A stretch of DNA of 38,735 nt from Sulfurimicrobium sp. (GTDB taxonomy: Bacteria; Pseudomonadota; Gammaproteobacteria; Burkholderiales; Sulfuricellaceae): contig JAUYFW010000315.1 of NCBI GenBank assembly GCA_030690835.1, positions 1-38,735 on the forward strand, written 5' to 3'. Each line of letters starts with the position of its first letter. Within the stretch, counting starts at the first letter, position 1. Shown piece by piece: positions 7,773 through 16,476 of the stretch. The position numbers and the translations under genes were made by a program. Under the pieces are notes generated by a model. It ran no database searches and was not told the origin of the DNA. It worked only from the letters and a program-made list of their open reading frames with translations.

Positions 7773-7859
7773 GCCCGGGTGGCGAAATTGGTAGACGCAA
7801 CGGACTTAAAATCCGTCCTCCGCAAGGAAGTACCGGTTCGATTCCGGTCTCGGGCACCA
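7773..7859 (+). tRNA. tRNA-Leu (TAA anticodon)
   Basis: This 87-base class II tRNA has a long variable arm (CCTCCGCAAGGAAG region). The acceptor stem GCCCGGG pairs with CTCGGGC with one G-T pair, the anticodon is TAA, and CCA is encoded after an A discriminator. It lies nine bases after tRNA-Cys. Confidence 0.96.
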
Positions 7860-8065
7860 CTCGCAGGCCAATTACCTGTGTCAGTTATTTCCCTCCCTCT
7901 GTTTTTACAATTTCGAAGTAACATGAAATGTATTTGTATTGCGTCCGCACCGTGCGGATTGTAGGTCAACTTCGTTAAGTTAAAAAATTTAATCATGGCT
8001 TCATGAAGAGCGCCACTGCTGATTTTCTCCAGTACAATCGCTGCTTTTGAATTAGGTGTTTCTTG
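7860..8065. other. Spacer between the tRNA genes and the ccm operon
   Basis: There is no coding frame with protein character. A near-perfect palindrome TCCGCACCGTGCGGA lies at 7944-7958. A possible -10 element TACAAT occurs at 8033-8038, suitably upstream of ccmA, but I see no good -35 partner. An obvious terminator after tRNA-Leu is lacking. Confidence 0.4.
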
Positions 8066-8683
8066 ATGCTGGAAGGGAAAGACCTCGCCTGTGTGCGGGG
8101 CGAGCGCACATTGTTCAGTCATCTGAACTTTACCTTGCACGAGGGCGAGTTGCTGCTGGTGCAGGGAGCCAATGGAAGCGGCAAAACCAGCTTGCTGCGC
8201 ATGGTGTGTGGCCTCCTGGCGCCCGAGTTCGGTGAAATTCTGTGGCGCGGCGAAGAGATTGGCGCGGCGCGCGAGACCTACCATGCCGAGATGGCCTATT
8301 TTGGCCATGCGCCGGCGGTCAAGGAGGATCTGAGCGCCGCCGAGAATCTCGATTTTTCCTGTCGTCTGGCGGGAGTTCCGGTGGATGGCGATGAGGTGAA
8401 AGGTGCGCTGGGGCACCTCGGTTTGGGGCATTGTTTGAACCTGCCGACGAAATCTCTGTCTCAAGGGCAGCGTCGGCGTGTTGCGCTTGCCCGTCTGATG
8501 CTGGTCAAGGCCAGATTGTGGATACTTGATGAGCCGTTGACGGCGCTCGACCAGGCCGCCCTGCAACTGGTGCAGACTTTGATCGGCGAGCATTTGCGCC
8601 AGGGTGGCATGGCTTTGATGACCACGCATCAGCCGGTCATGATCACGGGCATAGTGCCCAAAACCTTGCAATTGACGCCATGA
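8066..8683 (+). CDS. ccmA: Cytochrome c biogenesis ATP-binding export protein CcmA
   Basis: CcmA is the ATPase of the CcmABCD complex. It uses ATP hydrolysis to release holo-CcmE (haem chaperone) from CcmC at the inner membrane. The 205-residue protein has Walker A QGANGSGKTS (about 33-42), the ABC signature LSQGQRRR (131-138) and Walker B LWILDEP (151-157). I chose ATG 8066 over the adjoining TTG 8063. It is the first gene of a complete System I operon, and its stop overlaps the ccmB start (ATGA). Confidence 0.97.
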   Translation: MLEGKDLACVRGERTLFSHLNFTLHEGELLLVQGANGSGKTSLLRMVCGLLAPEFGEILWRGEEIGAARETYHAEMAYFGHAPAVKEDLSAAENLDFSCRLAGVPVDGDEVKGALGHLGLGHCLNLPTKSLSQGQRRRVALARLMLVKARLWILDEPLTALDQAALQLVQTLIGEHLRQGGMALMTTHQPVMITGIVPKTLQLTP

Positions 8684-9354
8684 ACATGCTGCAAATTGTC
8701 TTTGTACTGCTGCGGCGTGAGTTGATGCTGGCCATGAGGCGGCGCGGGGATGTGCTTACCGTGCTGTTTTTTTTCGTCATCGTCGCCAGCCTGTTTCCGC
8801 TCGGTGTCGGACCGGATACCAAACTGCTGCGCCTGATGGGCGGCGGCGTGGTATGGGTGGCGGCGCTGCTGGCGGCCATGCTTTCGCTTGGCCGGATGTT
8901 CGCCAGCGACTATGCAGACGGCACGCTGGAACAACTGGTTTTGACGCCGACACCCCCGGTGGTCTGGATAACCGGTAAGATACTGGCCCACTGGCTGGTG
9001 AGCGGGGTGCCGCTGATCCTCGTGGCGCCGGTGCTGGGCGTTCAGTTCGGCCTGTCGAGCGAGGCGCTGGGCGTGCTGGTGTTTTCGCTGCTGCTCGGGA
9101 CGCCGGTGCTGTCGCTGATCGGTGCCATTGGTGCGGCGTTGACCCTGGGTTTGCGTGGCGGCGGGGTGCTGGTGTCGCTGTTGGTGTTGCCGCTCTACAT
9201 CCCGGTGCTGATTTTTGGTGCCGGCGCGGTGGATGGTGCGATGTCGGGCCTGGGCTCGGAAGCCCACCTGTCGTTGCTGGGCGGTATTTTGATTTTGGCT
9301 TTCATGCTGACGCCCTGGGCGGTGTCGGCGGCGTTGCGGATTTCGATTGAATGA
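8680..9354 (+). CDS. ccmB: Haem exporter protein CcmB
   Basis: CcmB is the membrane subunit that pairs with the CcmA ATPase. The 224-residue protein has about six hydrophobic helices and the family segments LLRRELMLAMRRRGDVL at the N-terminus, LFASDYADGTLEQL-like FASDYADGTLEQLVLTP in the middle and LLVLPLYIPVLIFGAGA towards the end. The cytoplasmic FASDYADGTLEQ loop is the family hallmark. It overlaps both neighbours by four bases. Confidence 0.97.
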   Translation: MNMLQIVFVLLRRELMLAMRRRGDVLTVLFFFVIVASLFPLGVGPDTKLLRLMGGGVVWVAALLAAMLSLGRMFASDYADGTLEQLVLTPTPPVVWITGKILAHWLVSGVPLILVAPVLGVQFGLSSEALGVLVFSLLLGTPVLSLIGAIGAALTLGLRGGGVLVSLLVLPLYIPVLIFGAGAVDGAMSGLGSEAHLSLLGGILILAFMLTPWAVSAALRISIE

Positions 9355-10097
9355 TGAACAGCATTAACTGGTATAAATATTCCTCTCCGGCGACTTTCTA
9401 TGTCCTTGCCGGGAAGATGATCCCATGGTTTTACGCGGCGGCAGCCTTGCTCTGCGTGGCTGGACTGTATATCGGGTTTTTTCTCGCGCCCACCGATTTC
9501 CAGCAAAGCGAGGCCTATCGCATCATCTTCATCCACGTGCCGGCCTCCTGGATGTCGATGTTCATTTATGTGGTGATGGCCGTCTGGGCGGCGATCGGGC
9601 TGGCCTTCAACACGCGATTGTCGTTCATGATGGCGAGCGCTTTGGCGCCTACCGGGGCCATGCTGACTTTCGTGGCGTTGTGGACGGGGGCCTTGTGGGG
9701 CAAGCCGACCTGGGGCGCGTGGTGGGTGTGGGATGCGCGTCTGACTTCTGAACTGATCCTGTTCTTTCTCTATATCGGCTTCATGGCGCTGCAGGCGGCG
9801 ATCGACGATCCGCGCCGCGCCGACCGCGCCGGCGCCCTGATTGCACTGGTGGGCGTGGTTAACGTGCCGATCATCTATTTTTCCGTCAGATGGTGGAACA
9901 CCTTGCATCAGGGCGCTTCGGTGAGCGTGAGCAAGGCGCCGAGCATGGCCTCTATCATGCTGGCAGGCATGCTGGTGATGGCATTCGCCGTGTGGATGTA
10001 TGCCATTGCGGCGGCACTTTCGCGGGCGCGCAGTATTATTTTGGAGCGTGAACGAAATAGTCAGTGGGTGGCCCAATTGCTGGAGGCCAAGGTATGA
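9351..10097 (+). CDS. ccmC: Haem handling protein CcmC
   Basis: CcmC presents haem to CcmE on the periplasmic face of the inner membrane and forms the covalent haem-CcmE adduct. The 248-residue protein has six predicted helices, the periplasmic tryptophan-rich WWD motif WGAWWVWDARLTS (121-133) that holds haem, and the two conserved axial histidines, His62 (FIHVPASW) and His186 (WNTLHQG). A second in-frame ATG directly follows the first. The start overlaps ccmB and the stop overlaps ccmD. Confidence 0.98.
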   Translation: MMNSINWYKYSSPATFYVLAGKMIPWFYAAAALLCVAGLYIGFFLAPTDFQQSEAYRIIFIHVPASWMSMFIYVVMAVWAAIGLAFNTRLSFMMASALAPTGAMLTFVALWTGALWGKPTWGAWWVWDARLTSELILFFLYIGFMALQAAIDDPRRADRAGALIALVGVVNVPIIYFSVRWWNTLHQGASVSVSKAPSMASIMLAGMLVMAFAVWMYAIAAALSRARSIILERERNSQWVAQLLEAKV

Positions 10098-10300
10098 ACT
10101 GGAATAGCTGGTCGGAATTCTTTCACATGGGCGGCTATGCCCTTTACGTGTGGGGTTCCTATGCGGTGACGGCCGCCTTGATCGCCGGCGAGATTCTGTT
10201 GTTGAGAGCGCGGCGGAATAATGCGCTGAAACTGGCACGGCGCACGGTGAAATATGGCAAGGTTGAAAAGGATGAAGGTAACAATGAAAGCACGACATAA
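10094..10300 (+). CDS. ccmD: Haem exporter accessory protein CcmD
   Basis: CcmD is a small single-helix protein that stabilises the CcmABC-CcmE complex and is needed for release of holo-CcmE. The 68-residue frame begins [20 protein letters not shown], followed by a hydrophobic helix and the basic cytoplasmic segment [16 protein letters not shown], the usual CcmD layout. It overlaps the end of ccmC by four bases, and its 3' end overlaps the ccmE start region in another frame (10284-10300). Confidence 0.93.
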   Translation: MNWNSWSEFFHMGGYALYVWGSYAVTAALIAGEILLLRARRNNALKLARRTVKYGKVEKDEGNNESTT

Positions 10301-10745
10301 GAAGCTCATTTTGATTGCCGTGGTGGTGATGGCGCTGGGCGCGGTGGCGGCGCTGGTGCTCAACGCTTTCCAGAGTAATCTGGTGTTTTTCTTCTCCCCG
10401 ACTCAGGTCGTCAACGGCGAGGCGCCGCAAGAACGTGCTTTCCGTATTGGCGGGCTGGTCGAGAGCGGCAGCTTGCGCCGCGAGCCTGACGGTGTGACGG
10501 CGCATTTCCGTGTCACCGATACGGCGCAGACCGTTTCGGTCACCTACAAAGGCCTCCTTCCTGACCTGTTCAAGGAAGGCAAGGGCGTGGTGGCGGAAGG
10601 GCGCATGAACAGCAGCGGCGTGTTCATGGCCGAGCAGGTGCTGGCCAAGCATGATGAAAACTACATGCCGCCCGAAGCGGCCAGCGCGCTGGAACAGGCG
10701 CAAAAAGCACAGAAAACAGTAATCAAACCGCAAGAAGGTAAATAA
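10284..10745 (+). CDS. ccmE: Cytochrome c-type biogenesis haem chaperone CcmE
   Basis: CcmE is a periplasmic, membrane-anchored chaperone that binds haem covalently and delivers it to CcmF-CcmH. The 153-residue protein has an N-terminal anchor ([20 protein letters not shown]), an OB-fold beta barrel ([28 protein letters not shown]) and the haem-attachment motif [10 protein letters not shown], with His123 and Tyr127. ATG 10284 is preferred because it gives the normal short cytoplasmic tail before the anchor. It ends in a TAATG overlap with ccmF. Confidence 0.98.
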   Translation: MKARHKKLILIAVVVMALGAVAALVLNAFQSNLVFFFSPTQVVNGEAPQERAFRIGGLVESGSLRREPDGVTAHFRVTDTAQTVSVTYKGLLPDLFKEGKGVVAEGRMNSSGVFMAEQVLAKHDENYMPPEAASALEQAQKAQKTVIKPQEGK

Positions 10746-12670
10746 TGATTCCAGAACTTGGCCATTTCGCGTTAATTCTCGCGCTGCTGCTGGCGCTTGT
10801 CCAAGGCATCCTGCCCCTGGTGGGAGCCGCACGCAACAATCCGGCGTGGATGGCGGTCGCCAAACCGGCCGCCCGCGCCCAGTTTTTGTTTGTCGCCATC
10901 GCCTTTGGGTGTCTGGCCTATTCGTTTCTGACCCTCGATTTTTCGGTCACGAACGTGACCCGGAATTCCCATTCCCGCCTCCCCGAAATTTACCGCTTCA
11001 CGGCCACCTGGGGCTCGCATGAAGGCTCGATGCTGCTGTGGACCTTTATTCTCGCCTTGTGGACCGTGGCGGTGACCCTGTTCAGCCGCCATCTGTCCGA
11101 GGACATGGTGGCGCGGGTGGTCGGCGTGATGGGCCTGGTTAGCTTCGGTTTCCTGCTGTTCATGCTGGCCACCTCCAATCCCTTCCTGCGCATGCCGATG
11201 GCCATGGATGGTTCCGATCTTAACCCGATGCTGCAGGACCCCGGCATGGTGGTTCATCCGCCGATTTTATACATGGGCTATGTCGGATTTTCCGTGGCTT
11301 TCGCTTTCGCCATCGCGGCGCTGCTTTCCGGCAAGCTGGATGCCAGCTGGGCGCGCTGGTCGCGCCCCTGGACCACGGCGGCATGGTCGTTCCTGACGAT
11401 AGGCATCATGATGGGCAGTTGGTGGGCCTATTACGAGCTGGGCTGGGGCGGCTGGTGGTTCTGGGATCCGGTGGAGAACGCCTCGCTGATGCCTTGGCTG
11501 GTGGGTACGGCGCTGATCCATTCCCTGGCGGTGACCGAGAAGCGCGGCAGCTTTAGGGCGTGGACGGTGTTTCTCGCCATCGGCGCATTTTCCCTGAGTC
11601 TGCTCGGCACCTTCCTGGTGCGCTCTGGCGTGCTGTCGTCGGTGCACTCCTTCGCCACCGATCCGACACGCGGCCTGTTCATTCTCATTTTCCTCGCCGT
11701 GGTAATCGGCGGCTCGCTGCTGCTGTTTGCCATGCGCGCCTCGCAGGTCGGCCTGGGCGGCCGCTTCGCGCTGGTGTCGCGCGAATCGTTCCTGATGGTG
11801 AATAACATCCTGCTCCTGACGGCGACCGGATCGGTGTTGTTGGGGACGCTATACCCGCTGTTTCTCGATGCGCTCGGGCTGGGCAAGATTTCGGTCGGGC
11901 CGCCTTATTTCAATTCCGTATTCGTTCCCCTGGTAGCGCCGCTGATATTCCTTAGTGGCGTTGGCCCGCTGGCGCGGTGGAAACAGGCCAGCGTGCCTGA
12001 ATTGGCCGCACGGCTAAAATGGGGTTTCGGCGCCAGCGTTGTGGTGGCATTGCTGCTGCCATTTACACTGGGGGAGTGGAAGCCGATGGTTTCCCTGGGC
12101 TATTTGCTGTCCCTGTGGATCGCAGTTACCGTTGCCATCGGCGTGCGTGGCCGCATGCGGACGGGTGCGGGCTGGTCGGCGAACTTCTACGGCATGAATC
12201 TCGCTCACCTTGGCGTGGCGGTCACCGTGATCGGCGTCACCATGGTGTCGGCCTACCAGACCGAGCGCAACGTGCGCATGGAGGTGGGCGATACCGTGAC
12301 GGTAAAGGACTACACCTTCCGCTTCGATGGGGTGAAAGATATTGAAGGCCCCAATTACAGGGGCGCGCGCGGCACACTGGAGGTGAGCCGGAACGGCAAG
12401 CCGGTTTCCACCCTGCACCCGGAAAAACGCATTTACACTGCCTCCGGCATGCCTTTCACCGAATCGGCGATCGACTACGGTTTGACGCGCGACCTGTATA
12501 CCGCGCTGGGCGAATCCCTGGATGGCGGTGCCTGGAGCGTGCGGCTGTTCCATAAACCCTTCGTGGTATGGATCTGGATCGGCGCGGTGCTGATGGCTCT
12601 GGGCGGTTTGCTGGCGATCAGCGACCGGCGCTATCGCGCCTCGCGCAAGAAGGGGAGGGCTGAAGCATGA
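10745..12670 (+). CDS. ccmF: Haem lyase subunit CcmF
   Basis: CcmF is the large integral-membrane subunit of the haem lyase that joins haem to CXXCH cysteines of apocytochromes c, working with CcmH and CcmI. The 641-residue protein is of family length with many membrane helices. The periplasmic WWD motif WGGWWFWDPVEN lies at 234-245. Conserved segments TATWGSHEGSMLLW and LQDPGMVVHPPILYMGYVG carry the usual histidines. A periplasmic beta domain follows near the C-terminus, ending with a final helix. The start overlaps ccmE by one base and the stop overlaps ccmG. Confidence 0.98.
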   Translation: MIPELGHFALILALLLALVQGILPLVGAARNNPAWMAVAKPAARAQFLFVAIAFGCLAYSFLTLDFSVTNVTRNSHSRLPEIYRFTATWGSHEGSMLLWTFILALWTVAVTLFSRHLSEDMVARVVGVMGLVSFGFLLFMLATSNPFLRMPMAMDGSDLNPMLQDPGMVVHPPILYMGYVGFSVAFAFAIAALLSGKLDASWARWSRPWTTAAWSFLTIGIMMGSWWAYYELGWGGWWFWDPVENASLMPWLVGTALIHSLAVTEKRGSFRAWTVFLAIGAFSLSLLGTFLVRSGVLSSVHSFATDPTRGLFILIFLAVVIGGSLLLFAMRASQVGLGGRFALVSRESFLMVNNILLLTATGSVLLGTLYPLFLDALGLGKISVGPPYFNSVFVPLVAPLIFLSGVGPLARWKQASVPELAARLKWGFGASVVVALLLPFTLGEWKPMVSLGYLLSLWIAVTVAIGVRGRMRTGAGWSANFYGMNLAHLGVAVTVIGVTMVSAYQTERNVRMEVGDTVTVKDYTFRFDGVKDIEGPNYRGARGTLEVSRNGKPVSTLHPEKRIYTASGMPFTESAIDYGLTRDLYTALGESLDGGAWSVRLFHKPFVVWIWIGAVLMALGGLLAISDRRYRASRKKGRAEA

Positions 12671-13191
12671 AGCGTTTCCTGATTCCCCTGGGCATTTTTA
12701 TCGTGCTGGTGGTCTTTCTCGGCATCGGCCTCAAGCTCAATCCACGCGAAGTGCCTTCGCCGCTGATCGGCAAGCCGGCGCCCGATTTCAAGCTTGCCCT
12801 GCTATCCGACCCGGCCAGGCAGTTGAGCCCGGCGGACCTGCGCGGCAAGGTCTGGCTGTTCAATGTGTGGGCCTCATGGTGCGCTTCCTGCCGGCAGGAG
12901 CACGATCTGTTGCTCGGTCTGGCGAGGCAGGGCGGCGTGCCGATCTATGGCATGGACTACAAGGACCAGCCCGGCGATGCGCAGGCCGTGCTGAATCGCT
13001 ACGGGAATCCCTATGTGGAGACCGTCGTCGACCTCGATGGGCGGACGGGCATCAATTATGGTGTGTATGGGGTTCCCGAGACTTATCTCATCGACAAAAA
13101 CGGCATCATCCGCTACAAGCATACCGGACCCGTGACTCAGGAAATTCTGGACAAGAAAATTCTTCCCCTGGCGAAGGAGTTGCAGCAATGA
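12667..13191 (+). CDS. ccmG: Thiol:disulfide interchange protein CcmG (DsbE)
   Basis: CcmG is a membrane-tethered thioredoxin-like reductase that keeps apocytochrome c cysteines reduced before haem ligation, with electrons from DsbD/CcdA. The 174-residue protein has an N-terminal anchor (FLIPLGIFIVLVVFLGIG), the active site WASWCASC with Cys72 and Cys75, and the cis-proline loop YGVYGVPETYLID. The C-A-S-C dipeptide is within the range seen in the family. It overlaps ccmF and ccmH by four bases each. Confidence 0.97.
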   Translation: MKRFLIPLGIFIVLVVFLGIGLKLNPREVPSPLIGKPAPDFKLALLSDPARQLSPADLRGKVWLFNVWASWCASCRQEHDLLLGLARQGGVPIYGMDYKDQPGDAQAVLNRYGNPYVETVVDLDGRTGINYGVYGVPETYLIDKNGIIRYKHTGPVTQEILDKKILPLAKELQQ

Positions 13192-13652
13192 GACCGTGGA
13201 TGATGATATTTGTACTATGGTTGCCGTTTGCCGCCCTGGCTGGCGAAGCCCAACCGATGGCCGAAGACCCCGTGCTGGAGCAGCGCATGATCAAGCTTTC
13301 CGAGGATTTGCGCTGCCTGGTGTGCCAGAACGAATCGCTGGCGGGCTCCCATGCCGAGTTGGCGCAGGATCTGCGCCAGGAAATCCGCGAACAGATGCGC
13401 GCCGGCAAGAGCGACGGGCAGGTCATCGACTACCTCACCCAGCGCTACGGCGATTTCGTGCTTTACAAGCCGCCGGTCAAACCGCTGACCTGGCTATTGT
13501 GGTTTGGCCCGTTCGCGCTGCTGATCGGCGCGGCCGGTGGTCTCTATGCCTATATAAAGCGACGCGGCAACAGTCTGGTCGACGAACCCTTATCCGAAGA
13601 AGAGAAAAAACGCGTGGCGGCTCTTCTGGGTAACAACGGAAATAAATCATGA
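13188..13652 (+). CDS. ccmH: Cytochrome c-type biogenesis protein CcmH
   Basis: CcmH is a periplasmic thiol-oxidoreductase-like subunit that interacts with apocytochrome c and CcmG. The 154-residue protein has a cleavable signal peptide (MRPWMMIFVLWLPFAALAGE) and the family motif LRCLVCQNESLAGS with Cys43 and Cys46. A three-helix domain follows (RQEIREQMRAGKSDGQVIDY, RYGDFVLYKPP), then a C-terminal membrane helix. It is the short form, so the TPR part is a separate gene (ccmI) overlapping its end. ATG 13188 is fixed by the overlap with the ccmG stop and by the signal peptide. Confidence 0.97.
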   Translation: MRPWMMIFVLWLPFAALAGEAQPMAEDPVLEQRMIKLSEDLRCLVCQNESLAGSHAELAQDLRQEIREQMRAGKSDGQVIDYLTQRYGDFVLYKPPVKPLTWLLWFGPFALLIGAAGGLYAYIKRRGNSLVDEPLSEEEKKRVAALLGNNGNKS

Positions 13653-14932
13653 GCAATTTCTGGACGATTTCGCTGTTCTGGGCGTTTTTTCTGCTTTTTA
13701 TCGTAGTGGCCCTGGCGTTTGTCCTGCCGCCATTGCTGCGGCGCAATGCCAAACTGGGGCAAGTGGATAGAAAAGAGGCCAATGTCGCCATCTATTACGA
13801 TCAACTGGCCGAATTGAAGGCGGATCTCGATAGCGGCGAACTGGATGCGGCGCAATATGAGGATGCCCGGCGCGAAATCGAAAAACGCCTGAGCGAGGAT
13901 GTGCCGCTGGAACCCGCTCCTGTCGCGGCCGCCCCGGCAGGTCGCTGGCTGGGGTATGCGCTGGCCGGAGCGATTCCGGCGCTGGCGATCGCAATGTATG
14001 TGGGCCTGGGGAATCCCGAAGCACTGCTCATGTCACGCGACAAGGCTCCCGCCACGGTGGAGCAAGGTCAGCACGATGCGGCTCCCATGATCGCAGCCCT
14101 GGAAGCCAAGCTGAAGGCGAAGCCGGACGATGCCGCCGGCTGGTACATGCTGGCGCGCTCTTATGCCACGATTGGAAATTACGGGGAAGCGGCACGCGCC
14201 TATGCCAAAGCCAGCGAGCTGTTTCCCGACGATGCACGCCTGCTGGCGGACTACGCCGACGCGCTCGCCATGGCGCAGGGACAGAGTCTGCAGGGCAAGC
14301 CGCTGGAACTGATCAATAAGGCGCTAAAGTTAAATCCGAATGATGAGAAAGCGTTGAATCTGGCCGGAACGGCTGCCTATGAGAAGAAGAACTTTGCCAT
14401 GGCGGCTGAATATTGGCGGCGACTGCTGAAACTCCTTCCGCCTGGCACCGATGCCTCCAGGGGGATTGCCGCTGCGGTGGCAGAGGCCGAGAAGGCCGCG
14501 GGTGGTGTTCCCGCCCTGGATAACCTGTCCAGCCTTGATGGGAAAAGTAGTGGCGAAGGAAAAGTCGGCCAAGCGTTGAAGGGCTCTATGGCAGGCGTTT
14601 CCGGCACCGTGTCGGTACGCAAGGACCTGGCCGGAAAAATCGACCCTGCAGATACGGTATTCATTTTTGCGCAACTGCCGCAAGGCCCAAAAATGCCACT
14701 GGCCAGCTTGAGGATTAACGCCAAACAGCTTCCTTATCACTTCACGCTGGATGATTCCGTGGCGATGTCGCCGAACGACAAGCTTTCGAATCATCCCGAA
14801 GTGACAATCAGCGCGCGCGTGTCGAAATCAGGTCAGGCAATGGCCCAGAGCGGCGACTTGCAGGGAAAGGTTGGACCCATCAAGCTGGGACAGAAAGACG
14901 TGATGATCACCATCGATTCCGTGGTGCCCTGA
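13649..14932 (+). CDS. ccmI: Cytochrome c biogenesis TPR protein CcmI
   Basis: CcmI holds apocytochrome c C-termini and passes them to the CcmF-CcmH lyase. The 427-residue protein has an N-terminal membrane helix (WTISLFWAFFLLFIVVALAF) and a coiled-coil segment with YYDQLAELKADLDSGELDAAQY, then a second membrane helix. Tetratricopeptide repeats follow (GWYMLARSYATIGNYGEAARAY and NLAGTAAYEKKNFAMAAEYW). The C-terminal domain (SVRKDLAGKIDPADTVFIFA) is the immunoglobulin-like portion typical of long CcmI proteins. It closes the operon. A weak hairpin CCTGA/TCAGG follows at 14942-14955, but no convincing terminator. Confidence 0.95.
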   Translation: MSNFWTISLFWAFFLLFIVVALAFVLPPLLRRNAKLGQVDRKEANVAIYYDQLAELKADLDSGELDAAQYEDARREIEKRLSEDVPLEPAPVAAAPAGRWLGYALAGAIPALAIAMYVGLGNPEALLMSRDKAPATVEQGQHDAAPMIAALEAKLKAKPDDAAGWYMLARSYATIGNYGEAARAYAKASELFPDDARLLADYADALAMAQGQSLQGKPLELINKALKLNPNDEKALNLAGTAAYEKKNFAMAAEYWRRLLKLLPPGTDASRGIAAAVAEAEKAAGGVPALDNLSSLDGKSSGEGKVGQALKGSMAGVSGTVSVRKDLAGKIDPADTVFIFAQLPQGPKMPLASLRINAKQLPYHFTLDDSVAMSPNDKLSNHPEVTISARVSKSGQAMAQSGDLQGKVGPIKLGQKDVMITIDSVVP

Positions 14933-15008
14933 TAACGGGCTCCTGATAATTCAGGATCCCTGATGATTCGGGCCGGGTAAGCTTGATGGAACATGCATGA
15001 AACCGCCA

Positions 15009-15281
15009 TCAATCTCCCAGGTGGTGCGTCTCTTCTCCCGGTAATCCTGTGTCGGGGTCGATCCAGTCGGCTATGCCGAGTTCCGCTTCCGCTTCTTCGA
15101 GTGTTTCGCCTGGTTCGTAGTCCGAATCGTCGTTGTATTCCATGTCATCGATAGCGCCCAGCAGGGTGGGGAACGGGCCGAACACCTTGTCGGTGGTTCT
15201 GTCCTGCCAGAAAAACCCATCCGGACGTTCAATGATGCGGGTCAAATCGTATTCGGGGGGGGCGGGGATGCGCTCAGCCAT
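15009..15281 (-). CDS. Small acidic hypothetical protein
   Basis: The 90-residue protein starts at an ATG preceded by GAGGAGG at good distance on the minus strand, strong evidence of translation. The N-terminal half, RIIERPDGFFWQDRTTDKVFGPFPTLLGAIDDM, looks like a compact beta-rich domain. The C-terminal half is strongly acidic (DDSDYEPGETLEEAEAELG). It has no signal peptide, membrane segment or cysteines. It is convergent with ccmI and divergent from mltB. Similar short acidic proteins occur in related betaproteobacteria as I recall, but I cannot give a function. Confidence 0.75.
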   Translation of the reverse strand: MAERIPAPPEYDLTRIIERPDGFFWQDRTTDKVFGPFPTLLGAIDDMEYNDDSDYEPGETLEEAEAELGIADWIDPDTGLPGEETHHLGD

Positions 15282-15454
15282 GTCGATACCTCCTCAGTAT
15301 GGAACACCTCTTGGAGGAAATTATAGTCCCAAATTCGCGGCCGCGTACTAGCAGTATTTGGGTTAAACTGATTTGTCCTGGCAATTGTGATATCTGCTGG
15401 CTGGGGAGCTGAATCCGCCCCCCCCAAGCCGGTACTTAAGTAAACCTTAAATTT

Positions 15455-16465
15455 ATGTCGCTTAAAAACCTCTCGATCGCCCTGATACTGACATTGTCTG
15501 CCGAGTTGCTTTGGCGGCAGCCGCTGGCGGATGCCACTTCCTTTTCCGAACGGCCCGAGGTGCAGCAGTTCGTGGCGGACATGGCGAGCAAGCATGGTTT
15601 CGATATGGATAGCCTGACCAGTCTGTTCGCACGCATCACGCCGCGCCCCAGTGTCGCGAAAACCATGACCGGGCAGGTGGTCAAGCCGCCTTCCTGGGCG
15701 CGTTATCGCGGCAATTTCGTCAATCCATGGCGTATTTCGCACGGCGTCAGCTTCTGGAACGAAAATGCCGAGGCTCTAATGCGAGCGCGGCGTATCTACG
15801 GCGTGCCAGAGGAGGTGATCGTCGCCATTATCGGCGTGGAAACCCGTTATGGCAGCTATCCCTTGCCTTACCCCGTGCTCGATACGCTGGCCACGCTGGC
15901 ATTCGATTATCCGCGACGCGGCGAATTTTTTCGCGGGGAACTGGAGCAGTACCTGCTGCTAATGCGGGAAGAAGGCCGAGATCCCCTATCCCTGCGGGGC
16001 TCATTCGCCGGCGCGATGGGGATTCCGCAGTTCATGCCCAGCAGCTACCGAACCTATGCGGTGGATTTTGACGGCGACGGCCATCGCGATTTATGGGACA
16101 ACACCACGGACGCCATCGGCAGCGTGGCCAATTACCTCAAGACTTATGGCTGGGAGGCCGGCCAGCCGATCGCCATGCGCGCCTATCTTCAGCCGGACGC
16201 CGCCAGCGACCTGCTCACCGGGACACTGAAGCCGGAGCACAGTGTTGAGGAACTAGCGGCGCGCGGCGTCAAGCCCGCCGGATTCTTGGCGCCTGCGACA
16301 CACGCCGCGCTGCTGGCTGTGGATGTCGAGGATGGCCGGGAGTATTGGCTCGGGATGAGCAATTTTTACGCGATTACGCGCTATAACCGCAACCTGTTCT
16401 ACGCTCTGGCGGTTTATCAGTTGAGCCACGAAATCAGGCTTGCGCGCATGGTGTCGCTCAACTAG
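15455..16465 (+). CDS. mltB: Membrane-bound lytic murein transglycosylase B
   Basis: MltB cleaves the glycan strands of peptidoglycan between N-acetylmuramic acid and N-acetylglucosamine, forming 1,6-anhydro ends. These products are what NagZ, also in this window, later recycles. The 336-residue protein begins with a hydrophobic signal segment (LSIALILTLSAELLW). It then shows the catalytic Glu129 in AIIGVETRYGSYPLPY, the substrate loop GSFAGAMGIPQFMPSSYRTYAVDFDGDG and the EF-hand-like DFDGDGHRDLWD calcium site. No lipobox cysteine is visible near the N-terminus, so it may be soluble periplasmic rather than a lipoprotein. Confidence 0.95.
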   Translation: MSLKNLSIALILTLSAELLWRQPLADATSFSERPEVQQFVADMASKHGFDMDSLTSLFARITPRPSVAKTMTGQVVKPPSWARYRGNFVNPWRISHGVSFWNENAEALMRARRIYGVPEEVIVAIIGVETRYGSYPLPYPVLDTLATLAFDYPRRGEFFRGELEQYLLLMREEGRDPLSLRGSFAGAMGIPQFMPSSYRTYAVDFDGDGHRDLWDNTTDAIGSVANYLKTYGWEAGQPIAMRAYLQPDAASDLLTGTLKPEHSVEELAARGVKPAGFLAPATHAALLAVDVEDGREYWLGMSNFYAITRYNRNLFYALAVYQLSHEIRLARMVSLN

Positions 16466-16476
16466 CGGGAATTCAC

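Noticed and set aside
9195-10832. Long open frame of about 545 codons on the minus strand across ccmB-ccmE
   Set aside because: It lies opposite clearly identified ccm genes, has low-complexity Arg/His/Pro-rich content and no ribosome binding site. High GC favours such shadow frames.
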